Of a DNA stretch of 64,000 nt, positions 44,001-49,880 are shown one piece after another. Each line of letters begins with the position of its first letter. Within the stretch, counting starts at the first letter, position 1. This stretch comes from Antedon bifida (Eukaryota; Echinodermata; Crinoidea; Comatulida; Antedonidae), in the NCBI GenBank assembly GCA_963402885.1, contig OY727094.1, positions 25,422,501 to 25,486,500 of the forward strand, read 5' to 3'. The notes under the pieces were generated by a model that worked only from the letters and a program-made list of their open reading frames with translations, was not told the DNA's origin and searched no databases. Position numbers and translations under genes: made by a program.

Positions 44001-45459
44001 GACATAAAAAAAACATTATAATTAAAGATATATTGTCCCCCAAAAACATAAAAAAAATGAAGATTAATTAAATCAGACTTTGAATATGTTATATTGTAGT
44101 TTTAATCTAGTTAATCACTTCAATAGAAAAAAAAATCGAAAAAAATCATGTTTTCACTTATAAAATGACAAAATAAATGGTAAAATTTAACCAAAAATCC
44201 ATTGGCTGGCAGCCAATTTTTTGTCAAAGTGGATAACTATTATGTTACATTAAAGATGTATTGTCCCTTTAAACACAAAAAAATGAAGGTCAAAATATTA
44301 TAAATTTAAATTGGCCATATCAAAGTAATATTAAAGTTATTCACTTTAAGTCGAAAATTCGAGCCAAAAACAAGAAGTTTACGTAATTAACAGGTAAATT
44401 AATTTGATTACATGTCGTCTGGAAAATCATCGCGAGCGAAAGTAAACAAAGATTTCAAACCACGAGTATGCATTATGCATATGCTAATTAAGATTGTTTA
44501 CAACTCGTCATGGTTGAGAAGGTGTTTTCACACAGATCGCAAGGAAGTTTTATGATTATGCATACAGAGTAGCCAAACAAGCGCGTTGCATTATAAGATA
44601 TGTTTTGATCGAAAACTTTGACTTCCAGTCAAAGTTATTTTTTAAACAAAAAAACGTATGTATTTCTGTTAAATGATTTTTTTTTCGACTAATTTTTGGT
44701 GAAAGTTAATAACTATTATGATACTTCAAAATGACCCACTTTTTTTCGAAATATTTTATTTTTTATTTTTTTGGAATTAGACAAAGGGAAAATACATCTT
44801 TAAAATGAAATATTCCCAAAAAAAAATTTTTAGAATTATTTTTTCAGGGGGACAATACATCTTTAATGTTTGTTTCTACATCATTAATTTCTATTACCTT
44901 AATAATTTCTATTCTTAAAATAATATACGCGTATTGTATATTGAATCACATTTTCATGAGTTTTGTTGGTTTTTCTAAAAGAGAGGTGGAGTAATTTTAA
45001 ACTTGGTAAATTGCAGATCTTTATTTTCTAACAAACGATTTAAAAAAATGTATATAAACGCGAAGTTTGTGAGACAGTTTTTTTTACCTTTGTTGTTGAT
45101 GTGGTAAGTTGAAGAGGAAGACTCAATACTTACATATTTGCTTAACCATAACCAAGGTAATCTAACAACAGGACACTGAACTCGCCTTGTCAAGATAGGA
45201 ACTCTTAACAGTCATGGAGCACGGTGTCTGTATGAACTGATCGTGTCGTAGCCACACATAAACCCTTTGATCTCCGGAGCTCAGCATCATGTTGTTAGAT
45301 TGCCTTGCTATATAACGTACCTCCTTGGTTTACTCGTTGTGGTACGCCATCCAGATAGTTTACCAATTCATGGTACCTTTCACATCGCACCGAATTCTCC
45401 TGGCTTACAACGACCTCCACGAAACAGACGAATAGCAGCAAAAAGCGGAACCTAAACAT
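13860..45459 (-). CDS. secreted F-type lectin / SRCR mosaic protein (whole gene)
   Basis: Reconstructed from 31 exons that all join in phase 1, giving one open frame of about 2009 codons. Order with approximate residues: signal peptide 1-19; acidic linker to 83; F-type lectin domains at 84-223, 224-363, 377-517 and 518-653; Ala/Glu/Arg helix about 665-703; twelve SRCR domains about 704-2007; then Gly-Arg-stop. No transmembrane segment was found, so a secreted product is expected. F-type lectins bind fucose, and domains 2-4 keep the H-x26-R-x-D-x4-R motif. SRCR domains bind bacteria, polyanions and proteins in other animals. A soluble pattern-recognition or agglutinating role is inferred from domain families only. 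Introns are rich in transposons. The exon chain is well supported by phase and acceptor/donor matches; the extreme 3' exon and the possibility of two overlapping transcripts are the weak points. I do not recall this combination as a named protein. Confidence 0.85.
13877..13882 (-). promoter_or_regulatory. candidate polyadenylation signal AATAAA
   Basis: AATAAA on the minus strand, about 185 bases after the proposed stop codon of the FTL-SRCR gene. Such hexamers are common by chance in AT-rich DNA. Confidence 0.4.
14840..15154 (-). CDS. FTL-SRCR exon 30: SRCR 12
   Basis: 315 bp, phase 1. Third near-identical copy, with the shortest linker (CTGA). Donor GCAG|GTACAG. Confidence 0.88.
15553..15882 (-). 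CDS. FTL-SRCR exon 29: SRCR 11
   Basis: 330 bp, phase 1. As SRCR 10, but with Ile for Val before the last Cys and a linker containing an extra Cys (GGSSCGGG). Donor GGAG|GTACAG. Confidence 0.9.
16671..17003 (-). CDS. FTL-SRCR exon 28: SRCR 10
   Basis: 333 bp, phase 1. SRCR domain from [17 protein letters not shown] to [14 protein letters not shown], with a Gly-rich linker. Nearly identical in DNA to SRCR 11 and 12. Confidence 0.9.
17035..17195. mobile_element. palindromic MITE (GGGGTGCCGTCCGAC ends)
   Basis: About 160 bp with ends GGGGTGCCGTCCGAC and GTCGGACGGCGCCCC, and an inner inverted pair around CAAACCATTGTTTGT. It sits directly upstream of the SRCR 10 acceptor side and is absent from the SRCR 11 and 12 copies, so it inserted after, or was lost during, the duplication. 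Confidence 0.75.
17481..17567. repeat. 24-bp perfect inverted repeat around a (TA)n loop
   Basis: TTTTTCAGTAATTTGCCTTT (arm 17481-17504) is repeated inverted at 17544-17567. The TA-rich centre is itself self-complementary, so the whole 87 bp can form one hairpin. The right arm continues into a dispersed repeat also present near 39025-39180. Confidence 0.75.
18093..18428 (-). CDS. FTL-SRCR exon 27: SRCR 9
   Basis: 336 bp, phase 1. Close duplicate of SRCR 8 ([17 protein letters not shown] ... [13 protein letters not shown]), with a Ser/Gly/Cys linker (TTSSGCGGG) before the donor GGAG|GTAATA. The flanking intron is duplicated too. Confidence 0.9.
18560..18660. repeat. 40-bp perfect inverted repeat in intron between SRCR 9 and 8
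   Basis: Arms 18560-18599 and 18621-18660 are exact reverse complements around a 21-bp loop. The paralogous intron near 19265-19340 has a shorter, non-palindromic version, so the palindrome formed after the exon duplication. Confidence 0.85.
18829..19152 (-). CDS. FTL-SRCR exon 26: SRCR 8
   Basis: 324 bp, phase 1. SRCR domain from [17 protein letters not shown] to [15 protein letters not shown]. Compared with SRCR 7, the ancestral donor GA|GTAAGTATG now reads GACTCTAAGTATG. The next usable donor is CTAA|GTATGA, which lengthens the exon by two codons and keeps phase 1. Confidence 0.85.
19387..19704 (-). CDS. FTL-SRCR exon 25: SRCR 7
   Basis: 318 bp, phase 1. SRCR domain from [17 protein letters not shown] to [16 protein letters not shown]. 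Donor GCGA|GTAAGT. The 4.1-kb intron before it holds a long fold-back element and other repeats but no further SRCR exon that I can find. Confidence 0.9.
20647..21770. mobile_element. long fold-back element (about 1.1 kb)
   Basis: The ends (CCTAAGACCACGAAAGCTAAGACCCC..., inverted near 21690-21770) and inner segments are inverted matches. For example, TGAATACCACACCTTAAAATTAGGA near 21030 matches the inverse of TCTAAGGTGTGGTATTCAG near 21628, and CCATGCTCAATAATTTTGTTTCTATGG pairs with sequence near 21475. Both arms therefore extend through most of the element. No transposase frame. Confidence 0.75.
22061..22741. mobile_element. hAT-like non-autonomous element, second copy
   Basis: Starts CAGGGGCGGACGCAGGGGG and ends with CCCCTTAAAATAGTCTTATGGTCGGG, colinear with the ends of the element at 6855-8026 but shorter. 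The right terminus is worn. Confidence 0.6.
22995..23600 (+). repeat. dispersed repeat with tRNA-like segment
   Basis: Contains GAACTAGAAGGTACTCCGAG at the start and GGCCAAATTTGGTGAATATC with CTCCAGGCTGTTCACAGACA near the end, closing with an ACCTCC...GGAGGT inverted pair. In the middle (about 23150-23233), TTTGGTGTAATGGTTATG and CTGGTTCAAGCCC resemble pol III A and B boxes, followed by a T tract, so a tRNA-derived SINE may be nested. The short minus-strand frame here is not a gene. Confidence 0.55.
23833..24150 (-). CDS. FTL-SRCR exon 24: SRCR 6
   Basis: 318 bp, phase 1. SRCR domain from [17 protein letters not shown] to [16 protein letters not shown], translated by hand without a stop. It contains no Met. 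Donor ACGA|GTAAGT. Confidence 0.9.
25494..25823 (-). CDS. FTL-SRCR exon 23: SRCR 5
   Basis: 330 bp, phase 1. SRCR domain from [17 protein letters not shown] to [16 protein letters not shown]. Donor ATGA|GTAAGT. Confidence 0.9.
27232..27558 (-). CDS. FTL-SRCR exon 22: SRCR 4
   Basis: 327 bp, phase 1. SRCR domain from [16 protein letters not shown] to [14 protein letters not shown]. It has no ATG in a useful place, so simple ORF searches miss it, but the frame is open throughout. Confidence 0.9.
28862..29188 (-). CDS. FTL-SRCR exon 21: SRCR 3
   Basis: 327 bp, phase 1. SRCR domain from [15 protein letters not shown] to [13 protein letters not shown]. The loop before HNC is shortened ([10 protein letters not shown]). 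Donor TATA|GTGAGT. Confidence 0.9.
29698..30036 (-). CDS. FTL-SRCR exon 20: SRCR 2
   Basis: 339 bp, phase 1. Complete six-Cys SRCR domain from [15 protein letters not shown] to [13 protein letters not shown]. Donor AACA|GTAAGT. Confidence 0.9.
30345..30776 (-). CDS. FTL-SRCR exon 19: Ala/Glu helix plus SRCR 1
   Basis: 432 bp, phase 1. About 38 residues of [20 protein letters not shown] type, predicted helical or coiled coil, run straight into an SRCR domain ([16 protein letters not shown] ... [19 protein letters not shown] ... [13 protein letters not shown]). The helix could mediate oligomerisation. Confidence 0.88.
30881..30913 (-). CDS. FTL-SRCR exon 18: linker mini-exon
   Basis: 33 bp between TTCTTTAG and GCAG|GTAAAA, phase 1. 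Encodes [11 protein letters not shown] and links the last lectin domain to the Ala/Glu helix and SRCR array. It is the key bridge arguing that both halves are one gene. Confidence 0.72.
31019..31748. mobile_element. fold-back element (about 730 bp)
   Basis: Inverted arms of roughly 150 bp: GTATTGAGCCGTGAAATGTG near 31022 pairs with sequence near 31728-31748, and ACATTTGTGCAAACATGGCA near 31069 pairs with TGCCATGTTTGCACAAATGT near 31697. It lies in the intron joining the lectin and SRCR halves, between exons 17 and 18. Confidence 0.75.
32168..32222. repeat. 21-bp perfect hairpin with 13-bp loop
   Basis: ATGACGTTAGTTTTATTGGC A (32168-32188) is exactly inverted at 32202-32222. It lies just 3' of lectin exon 17 in the intron. 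It may be the remnant of a short fold-back element or a small structured RNA. Confidence 0.75.
32338..32547 (-). CDS. FTL-SRCR exon 17: F-type lectin 4, part c
   Basis: 210 bp, phase 1. Begins [20 protein letters not shown] and ends [14 protein letters not shown]. The fucose motif is complete across exons 15-17. Donor ACAC|GTAAGT. Confidence 0.88.
32694..32774 (-). CDS. FTL-SRCR exon 16: F-type lectin 4, part b
   Basis: 81 bp, phase 1. Encodes [20 protein letters not shown] then NRA. Donor GCAG|GTACGT. Confidence 0.87.
33519..33635 (-). CDS. FTL-SRCR exon 15: F-type lectin 4, part a
   Basis: 117 bp, phase 1. Encodes [20 protein letters not shown] and RSCTHT. Acceptor AATATAACAG, donor ACCC|GTAAGT. 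Confidence 0.87.
33810..34031 (-). CDS. FTL-SRCR exon 14: F-type lectin 3, part c
   Basis: 222 bp, phase 1. Begins [20 protein letters not shown] and ends [14 protein letters not shown]. The fucose motif is complete across exons 12-14. Confidence 0.88.
34187..34267 (-). CDS. FTL-SRCR exon 13: F-type lectin 3, part b
   Basis: 81 bp, phase 1. Encodes [20 protein letters not shown] then RNRA. The exon length and phase match its three sister exons, but the donor is GCAG|GTCTTG, poor after the GT. Confidence 0.8.
34414..34533 (-). CDS. FTL-SRCR exon 12: F-type lectin 3, part a
   Basis: 120 bp, phase 1. Encodes [20 protein letters not shown] and RTCTHT. Acceptor GGATTAAG, donor ACTC|GTGAGT. Confidence 0.85.
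34985..35023 (-). CDS. FTL-SRCR exon 11: linker mini-exon
   Basis: 39 bp between ATTTTCAG and TCTG|GTAAGA, phase 1. Encodes [13 protein letters not shown], a spacer between lectin domains 2 and 3. Confidence 0.7.
35583..35801 (-). CDS. FTL-SRCR exon 10: F-type lectin 2, part c
   Basis: 219 bp, phase 1. Begins [19 protein letters not shown] and ends [14 protein letters not shown]. With exons 8 and 9 it completes the H-x26-R-x-D-x4-R fucose motif. Confidence 0.88.
35915..38197. repeat. 35-bp satellite array in the intron of lectin domain 2
   Basis: Units of GTGTTCTAACATAGTGTTCA ATATGTATAAGGTAA (34-35 bp) repeat from about 35915 to 36385 and 37782 to 38197, with decayed units to about 38850. 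The array is split by a LINE and by a TTAA-type MITE. Each unit carries AAGGTAAGTGTT, a donor-like sequence on the strand opposite the gene. Confidence 0.9.
36386..37781 (+). mobile_element. 5'-truncated LINE with intact reverse transcriptase frame
   Basis: Inserted in the 35-bp array and flanked by AGTATG at 36380-36385 and 37782-37787, a likely 6-bp target duplication. The plus strand encodes 380 residues without a stop (36424-37569, opening with TTG, not ATG, because the 5' end is missing). RT motifs: [32 protein letters not shown], catalytic FADD, and thumb/C-terminal motifs including HGHNLRS and GPLIWNQL, as in CR1/L2/Rex-type LINEs. The endonuclease is lost, so it cannot move by itself. 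The open frame suggests a recent arrival. Confidence 0.88.
38202..38711. mobile_element. TTAA-type (piggyBac-like) MITE, long subfamily
   Basis: 510 bp with inverted ends AGATGTATTGTCCC and GGGACAATACATCT, flanked by TTAA at 38198-38201 and 38712-38715. It sits in the satellite array; the undisturbed unit reads TAGTGT-TCAA-TATGT, so the original site was a one-base TTAA variant that was duplicated. No coding capacity. The same subfamily is at 44254-44799. Confidence 0.85.
38898..38978 (-). CDS. FTL-SRCR exon 9: F-type lectin 2, part b
   Basis: 81 bp, phase 1. Encodes [20 protein letters not shown] then RQ. The following intron holds the 35-bp satellite, a LINE and a TTAA-type MITE. Confidence 0.85.
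39389..39508 (-). CDS. FTL-SRCR exon 8: F-type lectin 2, part a
   Basis: 120 bp, phase 1. Encodes [20 protein letters not shown] and NTCTHT. Acceptor AACATTACAG, donor ACAC|GTAAGT. Confidence 0.85.
40737..40949 (-). CDS. FTL-SRCR exon 7: F-type lectin 1, part c
   Basis: 213 bp, phase 1. Encodes [20 protein letters not shown] and ends with [20 protein letters not shown]. The Asp and the adjacent Cys-Cys pair usual here are missing and the junction is one residue short, so this domain has lost the canonical fucose site. Confidence 0.85.
41033..41183. mobile_element. Harbinger-like MITE copy
   Basis: 151 bp with ends AGCTTGTTTCGCACTA and TAAGAACCAAGC; TAA at 41030-41032 and at 41184-41186. Central sequence is palindromic. 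Lies in the intron before exon 7 of the FTL-SRCR gene. Confidence 0.75.
41700..42048. mobile_element. TTAA-type MITE, short subfamily
   Basis: 349 bp with ends AGATGTATTGTCCCCC and GGGGGACAATACATCT, flanked by TTAA at 41696-41699 and 42049-42052. It serves as the unbroken reference for the interrupted copy at 44026-44862. Confidence 0.85.
42086..42166 (-). CDS. FTL-SRCR exon 6: F-type lectin 1, part b
   Basis: 81 bp, phase 1. Encodes [20 protein letters not shown] followed by RN. The donor is taken as AATT|GTAGGT, because it keeps phase 1. A TTAA-type MITE ends only about 34 bp beyond this donor. Confidence 0.75.
42532..42657 (-). CDS. FTL-SRCR exon 5: F-type lectin 1, part a
   Basis: 126 bp, phase 1. 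Contains [20 protein letters not shown] and the family hallmark SCTHT, whose His is the first residue of the fucose motif. Acceptor TTTCATAG, donor ACAC|GTATGT. Confidence 0.85.
42840..42872 (-). CDS. FTL-SRCR exon 4: acidic mini-exon
   Basis: 33 bp between TTATTACAG and CCGA|GTAAGT, phase 1. Encodes [11 protein letters not shown], directly preceding the first lectin domain. Confidence 0.7.
43040..43300. mobile_element. degenerate TTAA-type MITE, short subfamily
   Basis: Matches the interior and right end of the 41700-42048 element (GACTTTGAATAGACCATTTT ... CAGGGGGACAATTTATCTTTAA). The left terminus is missing. Confidence 0.65.
43374..43400 (-). CDS. FTL-SRCR exon 3: 27-bp micro-exon
   Basis: 27 bp between CTTTGCAG and GAAG|GTATGC, phase 1. 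Encodes EIDNIGQTE, continuing the acidic linker. So small that only frame and junction agreement support it. Confidence 0.6.
43747..43920. mobile_element. short fold-back MITE (GGCCAATGTACACAGA ends)
   Basis: Ends AAGGCCAATGTACACAGAC and CATCTGTGTAAATTGGCGTT are inverted matches, with inner AAGCGGTA / TACCGCT pairs. It ends about 25 bp from the donor of exon 2. Confidence 0.65.
43945..43995 (-). CDS. FTL-SRCR exon 2: acidic mini-exon
   Basis: 51 bp between TCAAAAG acceptor and GAAG|GTATAA donor, phase 1 both sides. Reads [17 protein letters not shown], a charged linker. Confidence 0.7.
44026..44862. mobile_element. TTAA-type MITE, short subfamily, split by a second MITE
   Basis: Left end AGATATATTGTCCCCC after TTAA at 44022-44025, right end GGGGGACAATACATCT before TTAA at 44863-44866. 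Its sequence follows 41700-42048 until TATGTTACATTAA, where another element interrupts it (44254-44799), and then resumes. Confidence 0.82.
44254..44799. mobile_element. TTAA-type MITE, long subfamily, nested insertion
   Basis: 546 bp with ends AGATGTATTGTCCC and GGGAAAATACATCT, flanked by TTAA at 44250-44253 and 44800-44803. Comparison with 41700-42048 shows a single TTAA in the empty site. It resembles 38202-38711 along its length. Confidence 0.85.
45321..45459 (-). CDS. FTL-SRCR gene exon 1: start codon and signal peptide
   Basis: ATG at 45459-45457 opens [20 protein letters not shown], a basic start and hydrophobic core with likely cleavage before QENS. It continues with one Cys and ends CAAGGAG|GTACGT in phase 1, matching the phase of every downstream exon. 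The 5' UTR and promoter were not resolved. Confidence 0.8.
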
Positions 45460-47225
45460 ATTACTTGGACAAAAATAATAAATTAAGTATCGTTATTATT
45501 TATCTTTTATTATAATTTTTATTTAGTTTTAATATTATACTCTGTATTATTTTTATTACCTCCGCCAAAGAGGTTATATTTTTGCATCTATTTATTTTTA
45601 TCGTTCAAACTAAATGACGGATCTTTAACACATTTAAACCACAGATAGATATATGGTCACGGACTCCATTACATTGTGTAAGCATCCGGACCAGGATTCC
45701 AATTCTGGCCCACTTTTTAATATTTTACTAAATTTAGACGGATCTTTATCAAATTCAAACCACTGAAAGGTATTATAGCTACAATGACTCCATACATTTT
45801 TAGGCAATCCGGACCAGAATTCAAACTCTGGATCACTTTTAGGCCGTGTGATAATGGCCAAATTGTTACTTTGTCACAATTTTCAAGTCATCGTCGTCCT
45901 GAATGTTTCGGTGTAAATATAGTATTGCCTTTCAGGAAATTCAAACAATTGGTGACGTCACAAATACTTATCGAAATATCGATTTATATTTATCTTCAAT
46001 ATGGGCCGAAATAATAAATAAAACACTGTTGCTCTCTTTATTTAACCAAGTATTTCGCTCAGTTTCTGTGTTCTTAATTTAATCTATACTTAGCAGAATA
46101 GAATTTTGCTAAGTATAGTACTTGATGATTTTTTTGTGGCGTTAAACACTACTTTTATTCCTTTCATTTTCCAATGAACAATACAATGATTTTATTCATC
46201 TTCCTAATTTATATATTATGATGTTATTCTGATTTTCCCCCAATTATTTTCTTTTATTTTCTCCTATCCTTTATACGATCAAAAATAATTCGATCATTAG
46301 TATGTTCGTAAAAATTCTATACTTTTATATTTCTCGCATTATCCATCTTTTTTCATAATTTTCTTTTATTTTGCTATTTTTCTTTACATCTAGCCTAAAA
46401 CTTAAATATTTAAATGTACTAAAAAAAACATTTTCTATTACAATGTACCGTAATTATTTTTCACATTTTCCTTGTTTTATATTTATCTCTGAACAGTAGG
46501 CATATGTACCTGTACATGTACACACATACATACATGATTTCATACATGCATTAAATATACCCATGACAAAGGTATATATACATACATATTTACAATTCAA
46601 AAAATGCATTACAATACACGTCGCAAATTTGTATTTCTTTCTTTTAGTAAATACCATATATTTTGAATTTTATACAATTTCATTAAAAAAAGAAAGCAAA
46701 AATTAAAATGCTTTAAAATGCTTTTCTTACTCTTGTTGTATGTCCCATGGTATAGTAGAGCATAGTACTTGATTGTGATTTTGGAAATGAAATAAAAAAA
46801 ATATAATAGGCCTACTGCTTTTTTTGTTTGTACGATACTGGTAACGTCCACAACTTTTTATTATTATCATGAATATTCTGGTGTGAACACTTACAGAATA
46901 TTCCTATTGAATTTCAAGAAAATTGGTTCACACTTTACAAATCTGAAGAAAAATCTGATTCTTTTAACATGGGCCGAGTCCTCTCTTTCCGAACAAATGT
47001 TGCCAAGTACCTCATTAGTTTTTAATACTTCAATTGATAGCATTAGCCAAAAATCCAATATTTACTCTTCAAATAAATTCTTCTATTCATTTTAGTAGCC
47101 TATTTATTAAAATTCATCCGTCTATTGAAATTTGTCTTTTTTTCGAATCTCGATTGTGCGGCTTTTTCAGATTTTCTCATCTTTTGATTAAAAAAGTGGC
47201 GGTTTTGAATTTCTTCTAAGCCTTT
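45460..47225. other. intergenic DNA with a dispersed repeat, no gene recognised
   Basis: From about 45555 to 45860 a repeat beginning ACCTCCGCCAAAGAGGTTAT contains a twofold direct duplication (GACGGATCTTTAACACATTTA near 45614 and GACGGATCTTTATCAAATTC near 45739, each followed by ATCCGGACCAG). The rest is AT-rich. The promoter of the FTL-SRCR gene should lie at its left edge, but no convincing element is visible. Confidence 0.5.
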
Positions 47226-47229
47226 AAAT

Positions 47230-47670
47230 TTACATGACTTTCCACGCGAACGTAAACTAACACAACCTATTCACATTATTAGCACGACTTTTCTAGGCGA
47301 ACGTGAACTAACAGCGTATTCACATTAATAGCATGACTTTTCTACGCGAACGTGAACTAACAGTGTATTCACATTTTTAGCATGACTTTTCTATGCGAAA
47401 CGTGAACTAACAGCGTATTCAAATGATTAGCATGACTTTTCTACGCGAACGTGAACTAACAGCGTATTCACATGATTAGCATGACTTTTCTACGTGAACT
47501 AACGCAGCGTATTCACATTATTAGCATGACGTTTCTATACGCAAATGTGAACAACAGCGTCAAATTAGTAGCATGGCTTTTCTACGCAAACTTGAACGAA
47601 TACATTATTACCATGACGTTTTTACGCGAACGTGAACTAACACAGCGCATCCACATTTACATTGTTATTA
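47230..47670. repeat. tandem repeat, about 47-bp unit
   Basis: Roughly nine units built on GCATGACTTTTCTACGCGAA CGTGAACTAACAGCGTATTC ACATTAT, with unit-to-unit indels. An open frame through it is incidental. Confidence 0.85.
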
Positions 47671-47728
47671 TGATTTTTACTCGAGCGAACTGCCACAAAC
47701 ATACCCACGTACGTTCATACAACGCTAA

Positions 47729-47881
47729 AGCTTGGTTCCCACTAGGACGCAACACAAGGACGTAGACGCAACGCAAGCGAGTTGACCAATGACAAGTGAC
47801 AGTTCGAATATTTCATCGCTTGTGATTGATCAAATCCATTACGTTGCGTTACGTCGTTGCGTCTCTAGTGGGAACCACGCA
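47729..47881. mobile_element. Harbinger-like MITE copy
   Basis: About 153 bp with ends AGCTTGGTTCCCACTAG and CTAGTGGGAACCACGC, flanked by TAA on both sides (47726-47728 and 47882-47884). Confidence 0.85.
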
Positions 47882-48561
47882 TAATAATAGCATCAACTTT
47901 GTGTCGTCGCTGCGTGTTTTCTTTGAATGTTCAAAAAATGTTCTACGTACCTTTTTGCTTTGAGCCCAAAATGAAAATGAATTTTGTCGAATTGTTCATC
48001 GTACTATATGCATCATTATCGATTACAATTATTGATTTATCGATCAAGGATTATAATGCAATAACTATACTAACAAATAATAAAACACATCATTGTTGTG
48101 GACATTAATCTGATGCTAAATCTCTGATCGATCAACATCCGTTAATCGATAGTAGTCTGAAAGTGGGCGTAAACTTTTTATTAATAAAAAAATATATAAA
48201 CTAATTACTAAAATATTTCAATATCGATATAATTACTGTTACTTCACTATGCGAATTGTGATTGTAATTTTTATCCTGTTTTGCAATTTGTTTAAAAATT
48301 TATTGCGATCATCAATCATTGTTATCATTTTTCATATAGCAGATTAGTTTTAGAAATCGGGACGGAAACACTCCCAACCAAAGGCTAATCCGACTTAGTT
48401 TAATATTCGTTATAATGCCTATTGATTACCCTGTACATTTAGTGATCAAAACACCTGCTTTTTTTAACCTTTTCGTCACAAACTTGACAAGTTCTGATCC
48501 TTGTCCGCACGAATTGTGTATTATCTATTTTAGTTTAGGAGTTTACTTGCCTCTATACTAA

Positions 48562-48750
48562 AGCTTGGTTCTCACTAGCGACGCAACTTAACGCAATCTA
48601 CGCAACTTAAGCAAGTGCCCTTCTAATAATTGTGTTTTCCCCCGCCTGCGTGAAATCAAACCTTCGATGTTTGCAGCACTATTGCGTCGTCTGTTCCCAC
48701 TTGTGATTACGCAATACAACACTGCGTTGCGTTCTAGTGGGAACCACGCT
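48562..48750. mobile_element. Harbinger-like MITE copy
   Basis: 189 bp with ends AGCTTGGTTCTCACTAG and CTAGTGGGAACCACGCT; flanked by TAA on the left and TTA on the right. Confidence 0.8.
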
Positions 48751-48806
48751 TTAGGAAAAACGGCAAGAAACAAAATGTTTTCCAACGTAATTACAGTGAA
48801 TACTAA

Positions 48807-48950
48807 TGCTTGGTTTCCACTAGAGACGCAACACAAGGACGTAACGTCACGTAAGTGAATTGACCAATAACAGCAATAGATTATTCGAACTGTTGCTAGT
48901 CATTGGTCACGTTTACTTTCTTTCGTTGCGTCCTAGGTGGAAATCAAGCT
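48807..48950. mobile_element. Harbinger-like MITE copy
   Basis: 144 bp with ends TGCTTGGTTTCCACTAG and CTAGGTGGAAATCAAGCT, flanked by TAA at 48804-48806 and 48951-48953. Confidence 0.82.
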
Positions 48951-49490
48951 TAAGGACGTTACCTCACCATAAAGTAAGTTGACCAATCATGACGCGATGA
49001 CCGCTTGTGATTGGAAAGTTACGTACTTCCGTTGAGAACCAAATTGTATATACCTAACTTTTATTTTGATGAATGACTAGGGCTTCCCAAAATGTATCGT
49101 ATTTTACAAACTATTCTTATCGTTTTTATCCTGATTATTATATTGTACTGTTTGAAGGTTTGCATGACGAAATATATATTATAGAATTAGTTTTCAGCAT
49201 ATCACCGGGCGGTTCATAATTTATGTTCGGTGCCTATGGTGTTTATGTACTGTACAGTATGCAAAAACAAAAGAGAACAAACATGGATTGATTACAAATC
49301 AATGTATTCAAAATTAGTTATGTAATATGAAATCAAGTTGAGTGAATCTCACAAAAGAGAAAACAAATGTAAAAAGTTTAACAATCTATAGTTATTGTCA
49401 GTATATGTATTTTTGTATGGTACAATGGTAAAATGGCTTGTCTTTTTTACGCGCACGTCACACTGATCATGACACAAGCTTAAAGGCTAG

Positions 49491-49880
49491 GACGACACTA
49501 GGACGATAACGATCGACGATAAAATATAAGCATGCATTTTTTTTACATAACAAAAAAAAAATTAGAAAGGTTTTCGTTCTGGAACTATAGGATAATCATT
49601 TATGCTGTCTTTGATAAAAATAATAGTTTTAAAATTCCAATCTAAATGACGTCATGATAAATAAAAACAATAACATCGTCACGATATTATTATTGCTCTT
49701 ACCAATCATGACGTCATTTGTTTGGACGTGTGAAAATATCATTTTCATCAAAGACAGCATAAATGATTATTCTATAGTTCTAGAATGAAAAGTTTTTATA
49801 TTTTGTTTGTTTTATGTATAAAAAATACATATTTGTCTATTTATCGTCGATCGTTATCGTCCTAGTGTAAATGGGCCTTT
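49491..49880. mobile_element. fold-back MITE (AGGACGATAACGATCGACGATAAA ends)
   Basis: About 390 bp palindromic element. TAGGACGATAACGATCGACG near 49510 pairs with the inverse near 49843-49862; AATCATTTATGCTGTCTTTG near 49594 pairs with sequence near 49752. The centre also folds (TGACGTCATGA / TCATGACGTCA). Confidence 0.8.

Noticed and set aside
45084..45193. Extra exon before the donor-like AACAAAG|GTAAAA between exons 1 and 2
   Set aside because: It would end in phase 2 after a phase-1 start and has no good acceptor, so it breaks the frame that exons 1 and 2 share directly.
48588..48858. Frames across 48588-48858 as small genes
   Set aside because: They are read through MITE inverted repeats.
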